Notes: generated by a model from the letters alone, not told the origin. 64,000 nucleotides of DNA from Bhargavaea sp. CC-171006 (GCF_009761675.1 NZ_QUZH01000023.1:248001-312000), one strand, 5' to 3'; counted from the stretch's first letter, positions 29,965 to 39,007 are shown. Made by a program: numbers and translations.

Positions 29965-31006
29965 CAGGGGATTCAGAACCCGGCGTTGCGGGCGACAGCC
30001 ATTTTACAACGCCGGACGATACGAGAGTTGCATACTGCAGGATCCACGTATCCGTCTCCTTAGGCGTGACAAACATGCTCTGCTCATCCGACGAAAGCAC
30101 TTCCTCAAACAGCTTCTGCTTGTCTTCCTTCGACCATTGGGACCACTCACCGAAAATCGGCTTCAGAACCTTTTTGTCGGTTTCTTTTGTTTTGTCATGA
30201 AGCCATGGCGTGACTGCCAGTGCCGAGGAGGGAGAGTTTTTTTCTTCTATTTTTGCGGCGATATAGTTGAACACCGATTCGATTGCGTCGGACACCATGA
30301 CCGGACCGTCCACAACCGTCGGGACACCGATTGCAGTCACCGGGATTCCAAGCACTTCCTTTGAAATCTCTTTCCGTTCATTGCCGACACCGGATCCCGG
30401 ATGGATTCCCGTGTCCGTCAGCTGGATGGTCCGGCAAAGACGCGTGCTGTCTCTTGCTGCCAGTGCATCAATGACAATGATCAGGTCGGGACTGATTTTA
30501 GATGCCAGTGCATTCACAAAATCACTGGTCTCGAATCCTGTCTGGCCGGTTACTCCCGCCGCGTAGGCGATCAGCCCGGGGTCTTCCGAATAAAATGCCG
30601 GGACGGCCTCCTGGAGGCGGTCGATCGCATACGGGCCGACTGCGTCAGGCGTGACTGAGCGGTTGCCGAGACCGACGACAAGAACTTTTGGATTTTCCGG
30701 CAGGCCGAGAGGTGCATGCATCTCCCGCAATTTGTCGGCCAGCAGCTGTTCCAATTCCACGAAGCCTTCTGAATCATCTGCAGTCAGACCCGGTGCGGTA
30801 AGGGTAATGTAGGTGCCCGACTTTCTGCCGATTTTCTCGGCACCCTGATCATCCACCCGAATTTCTGTAACGATAAATCGTCCTTTTCGCTTTTCCCGAA
30901 AGTCAATGCCACTGGATTCTTTTAGTTTTTCCTTGTCCTTTTCGGTACGGTGCCTGACCATTTCATCTGTTTCGTCAAGCAGGTCCGTCCTGCCGAATTG
31001 CATCAT
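29951..31006 (-). CDS. gpr: Germination protease GPR
   Basis: 351 aa spore protease (peptidase family A25) that degrades small acid-soluble proteins at germination. Features include VVGLGNRSVTPDAVGP, IVIDALAARDSTRLCRTIQL, DTGIHPGSGVGNERKEI and TVVDGPVMVSDAI. ATG 31006 is selected because GGAGGTGA lies six bases upstream. GPR is made as a zymogen cleaved near the N-terminus. It is divergent from rpsT and followed by spoIIP across the hairpin. Confidence 0.96.
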   Translation of the reverse strand: MMQFGRTDLLDETDEMVRHRTEKDKEKLKESSGIDFREKRKGRFIVTEIRVDDQGAEKIGRKSGTYITLTAPGLTADDSEGFVELEQLLADKLREMHAPLGLPENPKVLVVGLGNRSVTPDAVGPYAIDRLQEAVPAFYSEDPGLIAYAAGVTGQTGFETSDFVNALASKISPDLIIVIDALAARDSTRLCRTIQLTDTGIHPGSGVGNERKEISKEVLGIPVTAIGVPTVVDGPVMVSDAIESVFNYIAAKIEEKNSPSSALAVTPWLHDKTKETDKKVLKPIFGEWSQWSKEDKQKLFEEVLSSDEQSMFVTPKETDTWILQYATLVSSGVVKWLSPATPGSESPAPAI

Positions 31007-31066
31007 GTCACTCACCTCCAAATCAGTATGTCCATGTGTCAAGGGAATATTCTTTGCGTTTCATGA

Positions 31067-31095
31067 TTGCAATCAACCTTCAGTTTTGATAGAAT
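31067..31095 (+). promoter_or_regulatory. Sigma-A promoter for rpsT
   Basis: TTGCAA (31067-31072), 17 bp, TAGAAT (31090-31095), giving a leader of about 68 nt that contains a short GC-rich inverted repeat AGCGGGCCGCT. Confidence 0.7.
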
Positions 31096-31169
31096 ATTGT
31101 CTGTTGCATAAAGGCAGGCTCCGATAAGCGGGCCGCTTCATGATCCGACCTTGAATGGAGGTGAATCCA

Positions 31170-31421
31170 TTGGCAAACAGCAAACAAGCGATTAAACGAA
31201 TCCGCCAGAACGAAGCAGTCAACGCACAAAACGTAACGCAGAAATCTGCGATGCGTACGGCGATGAAAAAAGCGGAAACGGCGATTGCCAACAACGACGA
31301 GAATGCAAACGCGCTTCTGAAAGACGCGATCCAAAAACTCGACAAAGCGGCGAACAAAGGGCTGATCCACAGGAACACGGCTGCCCGCCAGAAATCCCGC
31401 CTTACGAAAAAAGCCCAGTAA
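31170..31421 (+). CDS. rpsT: 30S ribosomal protein S20
   Basis: 83 aa basic helical protein (MANSKQAIKRIRQNEAVNAQ). The start is TTG 31170 with GGAGGTG six bases upstream. A TTG start is common for rpsT and allows autoregulation. It has its own promoter and terminator, so it is a single-gene unit. Confidence 0.97.
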   Translation: MANSKQAIKRIRQNEAVNAQNVTQKSAMRTAMKKAETAIANNDENANALLKDAIQKLDKAANKGLIHRNTAARQKSRLTKKAQ

Positions 31422-31441
31422 TTGTTACTCGGCTTTCAGAC

Positions 31442-31477
31442 CGTCCTGATCCGGCCAACGGAACAGGGCGTTTTTTT
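31442..31477 (+). terminator. Terminator after rpsT
   Basis: The arms CGTCCTG and CAGGGCG have an inner CCG/CGG pairing and are followed by seven T. It lies 20 bp past the stop. Confidence 0.85.
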
Positions 31478-31666
31478 GTCTTAAAATAAGATACACTCCT
31501 TCCTATCTTCGTCTTCAACCTGCCGACCATGAGTGTGAAAATGGCATAAACTTTTGATGACTTTATATAAGTAACTGATTGGCGTAACCATCTAAAATGC
31601 ATAAGAAGGGTTTCAACAAATCTTAATGATTCCGGATTTAGATGTATGATTTCTTCCTTTGAACAG
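31478..31666. other. AT-rich intergenic stretch with no recognisable gene
   Basis: About 190 bp between two terminators. It is richer in A+T than its surroundings, and no open frame with a ribosome binding site or RNA family was recognised. Confidence 0.6.
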
Positions 31667-31708
31667 AAAAACTCCCCAAGCCTGCGTAAGCAAGTTTGGG
31701 GAGTTTTT
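31667..31708. terminator. Strong bidirectional terminator
   Basis: AAAACTCCCCAA pairs with TTGGGGAGTTTT around a short loop, with A/T runs on both sides. It can terminate the minus-strand unknown gene that stops at 31754 and any transcription escaping rpsT. Confidence 0.88.
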
Positions 31709-31753
31709 GTTGGCTTAGTTATTGGAAATTATTTTACGACGTGAATCATTGAA

Positions 31754-32089
31754 TTAAAGAACCTGAGAAAACTGCAGTTGCATCTTTTCTGCAGGTGTCA
31801 GATAGCGCCAGTAGACGACCTTTTCAGTTTCATCAAAACAGACGGCAATGGTTGCATGGATGAACTTCTTGGAAAAGAGGGTCTTGAAGCCGACCGGCCG
31901 GTATTGCCACTGATCCAGCTCTTCTTCCCATTTCTCATATTCGTATTTCGGCAGCATGCCGGCCACACGTTTTTTCAGCCCGGTTTTTCTTTTACGATTA
32001 ATAAGAATTGCGATTGTTTCCGATCCGACCTTGATGACTGCACATTTGTTTTCTTTCCTGAGCAAGCCGTGGATTTCATCATCCATCAT
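31754..32089 (-). CDS. Hypothetical protein, 111 aa
   Basis: Not recognised. It is a soluble mixed-charge protein (MMDDEIHGLLRKENKCAVIK ... VVYWRYLTPAEKMQLQFSQV). A beta-hairpin-like N-terminus (CAVIKVGSETIAILIN) and a basic segment (NRKRKTGLKKRV) are visible, with no signal peptide or membrane helix. ATG 32089 has GAGGTG six bases upstream. It also has its own promoter and terminator, so it is probably a real single-gene unit. Local base composition is more AT-rich than neighbouring core genes, suggesting later arrival between rpsT and holA. Confidence 0.7.
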   Translation of the reverse strand: MMDDEIHGLLRKENKCAVIKVGSETIAILINRKRKTGLKKRVAGMLPKYEYEKWEEELDQWQYRPVGFKTLFSKKFIHATIAVCFDETEKVVYWRYLTPAEKMQLQFSQVL

Positions 32090-32196
32090 TTCAATCACCT
32101 CATGGGTTGTTGTGGGTGAAGCTCGGGCAGTGGCTTGGGCAATAACACGACTTTTTTTCTTGAGGCTCAGGGTGTTGCAGACCCTAATTCACCCGT

Positions 32197-32225
32197 ACTA
32201 TACCCCGATTCAAACATGGGTGCAA
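32197..32225 (-). promoter_or_regulatory. Candidate promoter for the 111-aa gene
   Basis: TTGCAC (32220-32225), 17 bp, TATAGT (32197-32202) on the minus strand. The roughly 100-nt leader contains a small GGGT/ACCC hairpin. Confidence 0.55.
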
Positions 32226-32311
32226 CCTTTTAGAAGTAATCTTTTAATTGAGAGTTGATGAACTTTGTAACCCCCCTGCAAAAGCCGCATTTCCCTGTTT
32301 GCCCAGGCATA

Positions 32312-32356
32312 AAAAAAGACTGCAGGCCGGGCCTTTGGGCACAGTCCTGCAGTCTT
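32312..32356 (-). terminator. Terminator after holA
   Basis: AGACTGCAGG pairs with CCTGCAGTCT around a 19-nt loop and is followed by seven T on the minus strand, directly after the holA stop codon. Confidence 0.88.
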
Positions 32357-32357
32357 C

Positions 32358-33380
32358 TCATTTCGTTCCGCTCACCTTCTGCATCAGCACCAGTTCGAGA
32401 ACCCGTTCCCTGTTGCCCGAGACTGTTTTAAGACGGAGATCAGCATCCGCCAGACGGGACAGGGTCACGAGCAGGCGGGCTTCATCGGCCAGTTTCCTGT
32501 TCTCCAGGATGAGCTTGACCCGGTATGGGTGCACTTTAAGCTGCTTGGCGATCTGGTGTTGCTGGTACCCTTTTTTCTTCAGGGCATTCACCTGAATCAT
32601 GAGCCGCACCTGATTGGCCAGAAGTGCGTTCAGCCGGATCGGCTCCTCCTTGTTTTGCAGAAGGTCCCTGTAGATCTGCAGTGCCCTTGCCGAATCTCCC
32701 TGCATATAGGCGTCGAGCAGTTTAAACGCATCGTCTTCCGGCGTCTTTGCCACGAGAAGGCTGACGGCGTTTTCACCGATCTCTAATCCCTCGCCGGTAT
32801 AAAGCGCGAGCTTCTCCAGCTCCGAGCGCAGACGGACAAGATCCTCCCCGGCCGTTTCGATCAGCAGACGGACGGCATTGTCGGAGACGCTGCTTCCGAG
32901 ACGCGCCGCCTCCTGCTTCACCCATGTTTCGACATCATGGGTTTTCAGCGGTTCCGCATCCAGGCAGACCGCATGCTTGCGGAACGCCTTGACCACTTTT
33001 TTCCGGGCATCCAGCTTTTCGTAGGGCGCAAGAAAAAGGACGACTGCACTATCCGGAGGATGGGCAAGCCATTCCATGAGCCTGTCCAGGTCATGTTCCA
33101 CTTTTTCCTTCCCCTTGTCGGCAGCTTTCAGGAATGATGCGTTTCTCGCAATGATCAGTTTCCTGTCGCAGAAAAACGGGAAAGTGTCCGCTTCCTCGAT
33201 CAGTGCTTCAACCGGTGTTTCATCCAGATCGAATGTGGTCAGTTCAGATCTGGCTGCATCGGGCATGGCATCCTTCAGCCGTTTCTCGGTTTCATCAAAG
33301 AAATACATTTCCGGTCCGCTGATCAGGTAGACCGGTGCAATGTCCCCTTTGGCAATGTTTCTCCAACTATCCGTAAACAT
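32358..33380 (-). CDS. holA: DNA polymerase III subunit delta
   Basis: 340 aa clamp-loader subunit (YqeN). The N-terminal AAA-like domain (APVYLISGPEMYFFDETEK) and collar domain (about 220-335, YRDLLQNKEEPIRLNALLAN) match the family. ATG 33380 (MFTDSWRNIAKGDIAPVYL) with GGAG upstream is preferred over the longer frame. It is divergent from yqzM. Confidence 0.94.
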   Translation of the reverse strand: MFTDSWRNIAKGDIAPVYLISGPEMYFFDETEKRLKDAMPDAARSELTTFDLDETPVEALIEEADTFPFFCDRKLIIARNASFLKAADKGKEKVEHDLDRLMEWLAHPPDSAVVLFLAPYEKLDARKKVVKAFRKHAVCLDAEPLKTHDVETWVKQEAARLGSSVSDNAVRLLIETAGEDLVRLRSELEKLALYTGEGLEIGENAVSLLVAKTPEDDAFKLLDAYMQGDSARALQIYRDLLQNKEEPIRLNALLANQVRLMIQVNALKKKGYQQHQIAKQLKVHPYRVKLILENRKLADEARLLVTLSRLADADLRLKTVSGNRERVLELVLMQKVSGTK

Positions 33381-33554
33381 CGTGAACACTCCGTTTCCCT
33401 TGAGCCTGTTCATCTATTATACATGAAGCCGGACCGCTCCATAGATTGTGAAAGTTTCATGAACCTCTCCTGAACGCGCAAGGATTGCCTTGTACGTTAT
33501 AGCTTTTTTCTACATCATCCCTTATAATATGGGGGAACCATAGGAGGGGTAGCA

Positions 33555-33689
33555 ATGAACGAATTCGAACAGAACCCGCAGACGAAGCGCAACGACGTCA
33601 TCGACTCGGGCGTGGGCTTCATCGTATCCTTTGTATTCTTTTCGCTGATCTTCGTCATTGCGACAGTTATCGAACTCGTTGCAGGCTGA
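33555..33689 (+). CDS. yqzM: YqzM family small membrane protein
   Basis: 44 aa (MNEFEQNPQTKRNDVIDSGV ...). A polar N-terminus is followed by one membrane helix (GFIVSFVFFSLIFVIATVIE). The ribosome binding site AGGAGGGG is strong and a TATAAT lies at 33523-33528. It occupies the same holA-comEC gap as B. subtilis yqzM. Function unknown. Confidence 0.88.
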   Translation: MNEFEQNPQTKRNDVIDSGVGFIVSFVFFSLIFVIATVIELVAG

Positions 33690-33695
33690 TCAGGG

Positions 33696-33730
33696 CGGAG
33701 GCTTCCGGTAAACCGGAGCCTCCGTTTTTT
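33696..33730 (+). terminator. Terminator after yqzM
   Basis: CGGAGGCTTCCGGT pairs with ACCGGAGCCTCCG and is followed by TTTTTT. The last two bases of the T-run are also the end of the comEC stop codon (TAA, minus strand). Confidence 0.9.
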
Positions 33731-35999
33731 ATTGTCCGTTTGTGCGTCTGTGGGTTACTGCAAGGCCTTTTCCGGGACGGAAAGAGAACGTCATCGTCCC
33801 GTAATCCGCAGTGGAAAGGGCGGGAAGACCGGCCTCGCTGAACCGCTCCGTAACTTCGGGGTGCGGATGTCCGTATCGGTTATCCCGGCCTGCGGAAAAA
33901 ATGGTGACCGACGGGCTGGTGGAACCGATAAACGACGCACTGCTGGAGGTCCTGCTTCCATGGTGGCCTGCCTTGAGGATCGTCACCGGCAATAGGTCCT
34001 CATATTCCCCGATAATCTGCTGTTCCCCTTCTTCCTCCAGGTCCCCGGTGAACAGAACCCGAAACCCGTCATGTTCCAGATGCAGTACAAGTGAGTCATT
34101 GTTTCCGCGGTATTCGCTCTCCATGGGATTAAGATAGCGGAAAAGCGTCCCTTCTTCCTTCCAGCCCGCACCCGCAATCATTTCCCTGACCGGGATACCC
34201 TCCTCTTTTGCAACCGCGATCACGTCCGCAAATCCTTCCTCCCCATATGTTCCGGGTCCGATATGAATTTCACCTGCCCTGATCTCCCTCAATACTTCGT
34301 CTGCGGCTTCCGCATGATCCGCGTCCGGGTGCGATAAAACCAGCTTGTCCACTTTTGTAATTCCCCGGCCCTTCAAATAAGGGACGACCACCCGCCCGCC
34401 GATACCTGAACCGCTTTTCTCCTCCATTTCCTCTCCGTCAAAAAGGAGTCTTCCTCCCGTATCGATCAGAATGACGCTTCTCCTATAGGGTAACTCCACT
34501 AAAGCGGAATCCCCCTGGCCCACATCTATGAACGTGACCTGAAGGGACGGATTGGCATATGGAACGGCATGTATGATACTGCACACAGCGACAAGGACCG
34601 CTCCAGCCGACCTGGCTTTGCGTCTTTCCAGAAGCCAAAAGAATAGGAACACAGCGGCGATCAGCAGAAGCAGCGACGGGAGGTCCGGCCTTCCCGGAGT
34701 CCAGACACTCAGCGGCAGTTCTGCACAAAGCAGGATGAACCCTGCCAACGCTTCCCGTAACGGGACATACAGGGTAAACAAAAGGCCGGCCACTTGGGGC
34801 AGTATGAAAGTAAGCAAGAGCAAAATCAGGTTGGCAGGAAGGATGATGGCCGAAAACAGCGGGACGAACAGCAGATTGGCGGCAAATGAGGAAAGGGATG
34901 TCTCGAAGAAATGATAGAGGAGCACCGGTGTGACCGCCACCTGGCAGATGACCGTGACCAGCCATGCCTGGTGAATGGAACCGCGTGCCGATGAAAGAAT
35001 GGCGGAAGAATGGATCAGCGCAAACGCTGCAAGGTAGCTCATCTGGAAGCCGGGTTTGGATACGGCGTGGGGGTCGACGAGCAAAAATAAAATCATCCCG
35101 GCGGAAAGAAGAAGATCCAGACGGGGCTTTCCGGACTTGGATTCCGGAACGAGCAGCATCATAGAGATGAGAACAGCCCGCCACACGGGCGGTGCCCCGC
35201 CGGCCAGCATCGCATAGACGGGAAGGAACAGCATCAGGCCGGTCCTCACAATATGGGTCCTGATTCCAAGCCTGAGCAGTCCCTCCCTGAGCAGATAAAT
35301 CAGGATTCCTACATGAAGACCGGAAATCGCGAACAGATGGGTGATGCCAAGTCTCCTGTAGGCCCGTTCATCATCCGGTTCTGTCGCCGAGCGCTCGCCG
35401 ATAAGGAGTGCTTCCGCCTCGGCAGCAACAGTTTCGGGGAAGTGTGTCCGGATGTGGCTGCCGAGCGCCGCACGCCACCTTCTGAACGCAGAGGAAATTC
35501 CCGGAGCCGCCCCTGCGGGCTCGGCATCCTGCAGAGTCAGGATGCCGGCTGCCCCTTCGGAACGCAGCCATGCTGCCATATCAAAGGCATACGGATGCGC
35601 GGGAGGATCGGGTACTTCCCTTTCAGACCGGGCCAGGTAACGGTGCCCGGCAATGCCTTCGTGCAAAAACCGGTCCCGTTCTTTTTCAGAGCGGAACCGG
35701 TAGTTGACATACCACTTGTTTCCTGCCGGATCTTCTGCAAATCCCCTCAGCAGGCCGCCAGATTCGGACACTTTGTCCGTCCAGACAATTTCTTCGGGTA
35801 CGGACGGAAAATGATCCTGTCCGTCATTTGAGCTGAACCAGGCAAATGACGCCGCCGCGATTCCCATGAACGCCAGCCAGACAGCCGGGGGTTCTTTCTT
35901 CACGGCTGCGGCAACGGCTGCCGGAATCAGCAGTGCCATAAACAGCGGAGAAACCTTGCTGGCGGCAGCCGCTGCCAGGACAGGCAGAGCCAGATACAT
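33729..35999 (-). CDS. comEC: DNA internalisation channel protein ComEC/Rec2
   Basis: 756 aa. N-terminal membrane helices are followed by an extracellular OB/DUF4131 domain (about 50-170), then the Competence domain with about eight helices (210-480; LFAISGLHVGILIYLL). The C-terminal metallo-beta-lactamase domain has FIDVGQGDSALVEL, LSHPDADHAEA and KAGHHGSR. It passes single-stranded DNA across the membrane during transformation. The ribosome binding site before ATG 35999 is poor (GAGG about 18 bases upstream). The frame is open upstream, so a few more N-terminal residues are possible. Confidence 0.95.
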   Translation of the reverse strand: MYLALPVLAAAAASKVSPLFMALLIPAAVAAAVKKEPPAVWLAFMGIAAASFAWFSSNDGQDHFPSVPEEIVWTDKVSESGGLLRGFAEDPAGNKWYVNYRFRSEKERDRFLHEGIAGHRYLARSEREVPDPPAHPYAFDMAAWLRSEGAAGILTLQDAEPAGAAPGISSAFRRWRAALGSHIRTHFPETVAAEAEALLIGERSATEPDDERAYRRLGITHLFAISGLHVGILIYLLREGLLRLGIRTHIVRTGLMLFLPVYAMLAGGAPPVWRAVLISMMLLVPESKSGKPRLDLLLSAGMILFLLVDPHAVSKPGFQMSYLAAFALIHSSAILSSARGSIHQAWLVTVICQVAVTPVLLYHFFETSLSSFAANLLFVPLFSAIILPANLILLLLTFILPQVAGLLFTLYVPLREALAGFILLCAELPLSVWTPGRPDLPSLLLLIAAVFLFFWLLERRKARSAGAVLVAVCSIIHAVPYANPSLQVTFIDVGQGDSALVELPYRRSVILIDTGGRLLFDGEEMEEKSGSGIGGRVVVPYLKGRGITKVDKLVLSHPDADHAEAADEVLREIRAGEIHIGPGTYGEEGFADVIAVAKEEGIPVREMIAGAGWKEEGTLFRYLNPMESEYRGNNDSLVLHLEHDGFRVLFTGDLEEEGEQQIIGEYEDLLPVTILKAGHHGSRTSSSASFIGSTSPSVTIFSAGRDNRYGHPHPEVTERFSEAGLPALSTADYGTMTFSFRPGKGLAVTHRRTNGQ

Positions 36000-36019
36000 A
36001 ATAGGGTTTTCGATCAGCC

Positions 36020-36580
36020 TCAGCCGAATAACGATTTCACCTTCCTGCCATATGCTTCAAGCTCTTCTTCAGGCGTTCCGGCATCCTTCAGCCTGCCCAG
36101 CAGTTCTTCATAGAGCCCGATTTTCTCCTCGGCGAGAAAATCGACTTCGCGCTCCTCGAAAGGAACTTTGAGCACCCGTACTCCGGCCTGCTGCAGAAGC
36201 TGCTGTGCATACTCGTTATTTTTATAATCCTCCGCGTAGACCAGCTTGGAAATTCCGGCCTGGATGATCGCTTTCGTGCATTGGAGACACGGGAAATGGG
36301 TGACATAGATTTCCGCACCCGAAACCGGCGCACCATATTTTGCGCACTGCAGCAGCGCGTTCATCTCGGCATGGATCGTCCTGACACAATGACCGTCCAC
36401 GACATAGCATCCTTTATCGATGCAGTGGTCGCCTCCGGATATCGACCCGTTGTAGCCGCCGGCAACGATCCGGTTGTCACGGACTATCGTCGCACCGACC
36501 GACAGTCTCGTGCATGTGCTCCTCAGTGCCAGCAAATGACTTTGCGCCATGAAAAATTGATCCCAACTAATCCGCTCCAT
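36020..36580 (-). CDS. comEB: ComE operon protein 2, dCMP deaminase family
   Basis: 186 aa. Zinc ligands and the catalytic Glu are in TIHAEMNALLQ and HFPCLQCTK, and the family segment GYNGSISGGDHC is present. It likely deaminates dCMP and is dispensable for transformation in B. subtilis. ATG 36580 (MERISWDQFFMAQ) is preceded by GGAGG. comEC follows 20 bp later. Confidence 0.95.
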   Translation of the reverse strand: MERISWDQFFMAQSHLLALRSTCTRLSVGATIVRDNRIVAGGYNGSISGGDHCIDKGCYVVDGHCVRTIHAEMNALLQCAKYGAPVSGAEIYVTHFPCLQCTKAIIQAGISKLVYAEDYKNNEYAQQLLQQAGVRVLKVPFEEREVDFLAEEKIGLYEELLGRLKDAGTPEEELEAYGRKVKSLFG

Positions 36581-36650
36581 GATGTCCGCCTCCTGTAACT
36601 GTAACAAATCATTATCCTCAGTTTATCGGTGAATCCAACCGGATTCAATG

Positions 36651-37268
36651 TCATTTTGCGGTGATAAGCTCCTCAAGGGCAGCGAATGTCTTTTCACCGA
36701 TTCCGCTGACATCCATTAGGCCTGCCGGATCGGCAAACGGGCCATGCTCGGTGCGATGGGCAATGATCGCTTCCGCTTTCGCAGGACCGATCCCTGGAAG
36801 GGTCATGAGTTCTTCAGCTTCCGCCGTATTGAGGTTTACTTTCCCGTCGTCCGCACCGTAGACGGGCGGAGGGGCCGAGCCGGTCTGCCCGCCATCTTCC
36901 GGCATGATGAATGGCACATATATAACCATCTCATCCCGCAGCCGTTCCGCATGGTTGATCGCGTCCGGCACGGCATCCGGAAGAAAACCGCCCGCCCTGG
37001 CAACAGCGTCGATGACACGGTCGCCTTCTTCCGCCTTATAGACACCAGGCTTTTCGACCGCCCCCTTCACATCAACAAAAATGACCGCTGCGGAAAGGTC
37101 CGCACGGTCATCGGCACTGATCGGGTCCGGCCCGTCAGAAACTGGTATGAATGAATCCGCAGGCACGCCCGCGGTATGGCTTTTCGTGTACAGGATAAAC
37201 GTAAGGATCAGGGCGGAAGCTGCAATCGGGGGGATCAGCTTCCTCCAGTTCATCTTCAGCCATTCCAA
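36651..37268 (-). CDS. comEA: Competence DNA receptor ComEA
   Basis: 205 aa, the same length as in B. subtilis. A membrane anchor spans about residues 10-28. An SLBB-type domain (VDVKGAVEKPGVYKAEEGDR) and a C-terminal double helix-hairpin-helix DNA-binding domain (LNTAEAEELMTLPGIGPAKA) follow. The start is TTG 37268 behind GGGAGGG. ATG 37253 is an alternative. The divergent comER of B. subtilis is absent, with yqeM directly upstream. Confidence 0.95.
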   Translation of the reverse strand: MEWLKMNWRKLIPPIAASALILTFILYTKSHTAGVPADSFIPVSDGPDPISADDRADLSAAVIFVDVKGAVEKPGVYKAEEGDRVIDAVARAGGFLPDAVPDAINHAERLRDEMVIYVPFIMPEDGGQTGSAPPPVYGADDGKVNLNTAEAEELMTLPGIGPAKAEAIIAHRTEHGPFADPAGLMDVSGIGEKTFAALEELITAK

Positions 37269-37344
37269 GAAAAAATTCCCTCCCGGCGATGGCGGATCAT
37301 GGAGTCTCCTCCACTATACCCGAAGCCCGAATATTTTGGAAGCT

Positions 37345-38088
37345 TCATTTTACCGCATGGAAAAAGATGCGCTCACTGTTTTCGGCAGGCGGCTCCCCCG
37401 TCCAGTCGGCTGTGACCGACCGGACGGCAAAGCCGGACTCTTCCAAAAGCCGGATATAAGTATCCGGCGTGAACGTCCGCTGCAGATGAAACTCTTCCTT
37501 CCGCACATATAGTCCATCCTGCCTGCGAAGGAAAAAGCTGATTTCCGATTCTACTGAAAGCGGCTCTTCGCCGGGATAGGTATGCCAGATATACGAAACA
37601 TCTTCCAGATCGGCGGTGAACGGCCCGTCAAGGAACAGTTCGGTCATCTTATAGGGGGAGTGGACATCAAACAGCAGGCGCCCTCCCGGATGCAGTGCGC
37701 CAAAAACATGTCTGAACACAGCGGCCACCTCTCTGGCATCGGTCACATAGTTCAACGAGTCGATGGCAATCACCGCCAGGTCATAACCGGTATGCCCTTC
37801 CATCTCCTGCATCGGCTGTTCAAAAAACATCCCCTCTAGACCTGCTTCTTCAAAGCGTTCCTTTGCCACCGAGAGCATGTCACCGGACAGGTCGATTCCC
37901 GTCACCCGGAAGCCTTCCCGGGCAAACTGTTCCGTCAGCGTCCCCGTACCGCATCCGATATCCAGGAGGGTTTTGCCTTCTGCGGGTCCGGATACTTTCC
38001 GGACCCATTCGGCATATTCCCGGTAGGGAATATCTTCCATGAGCAGGTCATAAACGTGAGCAAATGCATGGTAGGATTCTCCGCTCAT
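37345..38088 (-). CDS. yqeM: Class I SAM-dependent methyltransferase YqeM
   Basis: 247 aa, identical in length to B. subtilis YqeM. Motif I is LLDIGCGTGTLTEQ near residue 40 and the post-I motif ends in GIDLSGDM. The substrate is unknown. ATG 38088 overlaps the rsfS stop by 4 nt (ATGA), consistent with coupling in the ribosome-silencing/NAD operon. Confidence 0.92.
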   Translation of the reverse strand: MSGESYHAFAHVYDLLMEDIPYREYAEWVRKVSGPAEGKTLLDIGCGTGTLTEQFAREGFRVTGIDLSGDMLSVAKERFEEAGLEGMFFEQPMQEMEGHTGYDLAVIAIDSLNYVTDAREVAAVFRHVFGALHPGGRLLFDVHSPYKMTELFLDGPFTADLEDVSYIWHTYPGEEPLSVESEISFFLRRQDGLYVRKEEFHLQRTFTPDTYIRLLEESGFAVRSVTADWTGEPPAENSERIFFHAVK

Positions 38089-38432
38089 TGCCCTTCCATT
38101 TCCAGTTCCGGCGCATCTCCCCACAAACGCTCGAGGTTATAGTAGGACCGCTCGTCTTTGTGGAAGACATGGGCAACCACGTCACCGAGATCGACCAGGA
38201 TCCAGCGTGCGGAGTCGAAGCCTTCGAGCCGCTTTACGGCAAAGCCGGCTTCTATCGCCTTGTCTTTGATTTCACGTGCGATCGACTGCACCTGCCGGTC
38301 GGAATTTCCGTGGCAGATCAGGAAATAATCAGCAAGGAGCGAGACGCCCTGCATGTTCAGGACGACCATGTCGGCCGCCTTTTTATCATCTGCGGCATTG
38401 TATACCGTTTCAAGCAATGTCTGGTTTGTCAT
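38085..38432 (-). CDS. rsfS: Ribosome silencing factor RsfS
   Basis: 115 aa. It binds L14 and blocks 30S-50S joining under starvation. DUF143 signatures include ADYFLICHGNSDRQVQSIA and WILVDLGDVVAHVFHKDER. ATG 38432 (MTNQTLLETVYNAADDKKA) fits family length, and the upstream extension is not conserved. Confidence 0.95.
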   Translation of the reverse strand: MTNQTLLETVYNAADDKKAADMVVLNMQGVSLLADYFLICHGNSDRQVQSIAREIKDKAIEAGFAVKRLEGFDSARWILVDLGDVVAHVFHKDERSYYNLERLWGDAPELEMEGQ

Positions 38433-38437
38433 CGGTT

Positions 38438-39007
38438 CTAAGCACCCTTTCCTTGCGAGAGACTGTCGTTGTAGCACCGGAGCGTGTCCGGATGGATGGC
38501 GGCGCGGACGGAAGCCAGGTACTGCAGGTTGTGCGCACTGCACGCTGTCAGCGCCGAGTCAAGCGACCTCTTGGCCTCAGCCCGGAGCAGGTCCGCTCCG
38601 GGAAAATCCCTGCCCGGCTCGATCATGTCCGCAACAAAAACGATTTTTTCAAGGCGGGACATGCCGGCGCGGCCCGTTGTGTGGAAGCGGACGGCAGCCA
38701 GGATATCTGCATCCAGGATTCCGAATTCATTCCGGGCGATGACCGCTCCCGCCGGGCCATGCCACAATTCATGATGGAATCCGAGTACAGCGGAAGGATC
38801 ACCCTCTGACACTACGATCCGCTTCAGCTCCTCCTTCGGCATGGCCTTGGCCACGTCATGCAGGAGCGATGCTGTCTCCGCTTTTTCTTTATCTTCCCCA
38901 AAACGGCCCGCAAGAATCACCGCCGTTTCCGTAACTCTCAGAACATGTTCGTATCTTCCCGCCGGCAGGCGCCGTGCCACCTCGGATTTAAGATGTTCGG
39001 CCTTCAT
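38438..39007 (-). CDS. yqeK: HD-domain bis(5'-nucleosyl)-tetraphosphatase YqeK
   Basis: 189 aa. HD signature residues are HVLRVTETA, LLHDVAKAM, HHELWHGPAG and RFHTTGR. The family symmetrically hydrolyses Ap4A to ADP. The ATG lies 20 nt inside the end of nadD. rsfS begins 5 bp after its stop. Confidence 0.94.
   Translation of the reverse strand: MKAEHLKSEVARRLPAGRYEHVLRVTETAVILAGRFGEDKEKAETASLLHDVAKAMPKEELKRIVVSEGDPSAVLGFHHELWHGPAGAVIARNEFGILDADILAAVRFHTTGRAGMSRLEKIVFVADMIEPGRDFPGADLLRAEAKRSLDSALTACSAHNLQYLASVRAAIHPDTLRCYNDSLSQGKGA

Noticed and set aside
31010-31060. GAATATT and CATACTGA upstream of gpr as a sigma-E or sigma-G promoter
   Set aside because: The elements match well, but the start site would fall inside the gpr ribosome binding site, leaving no usable leader.
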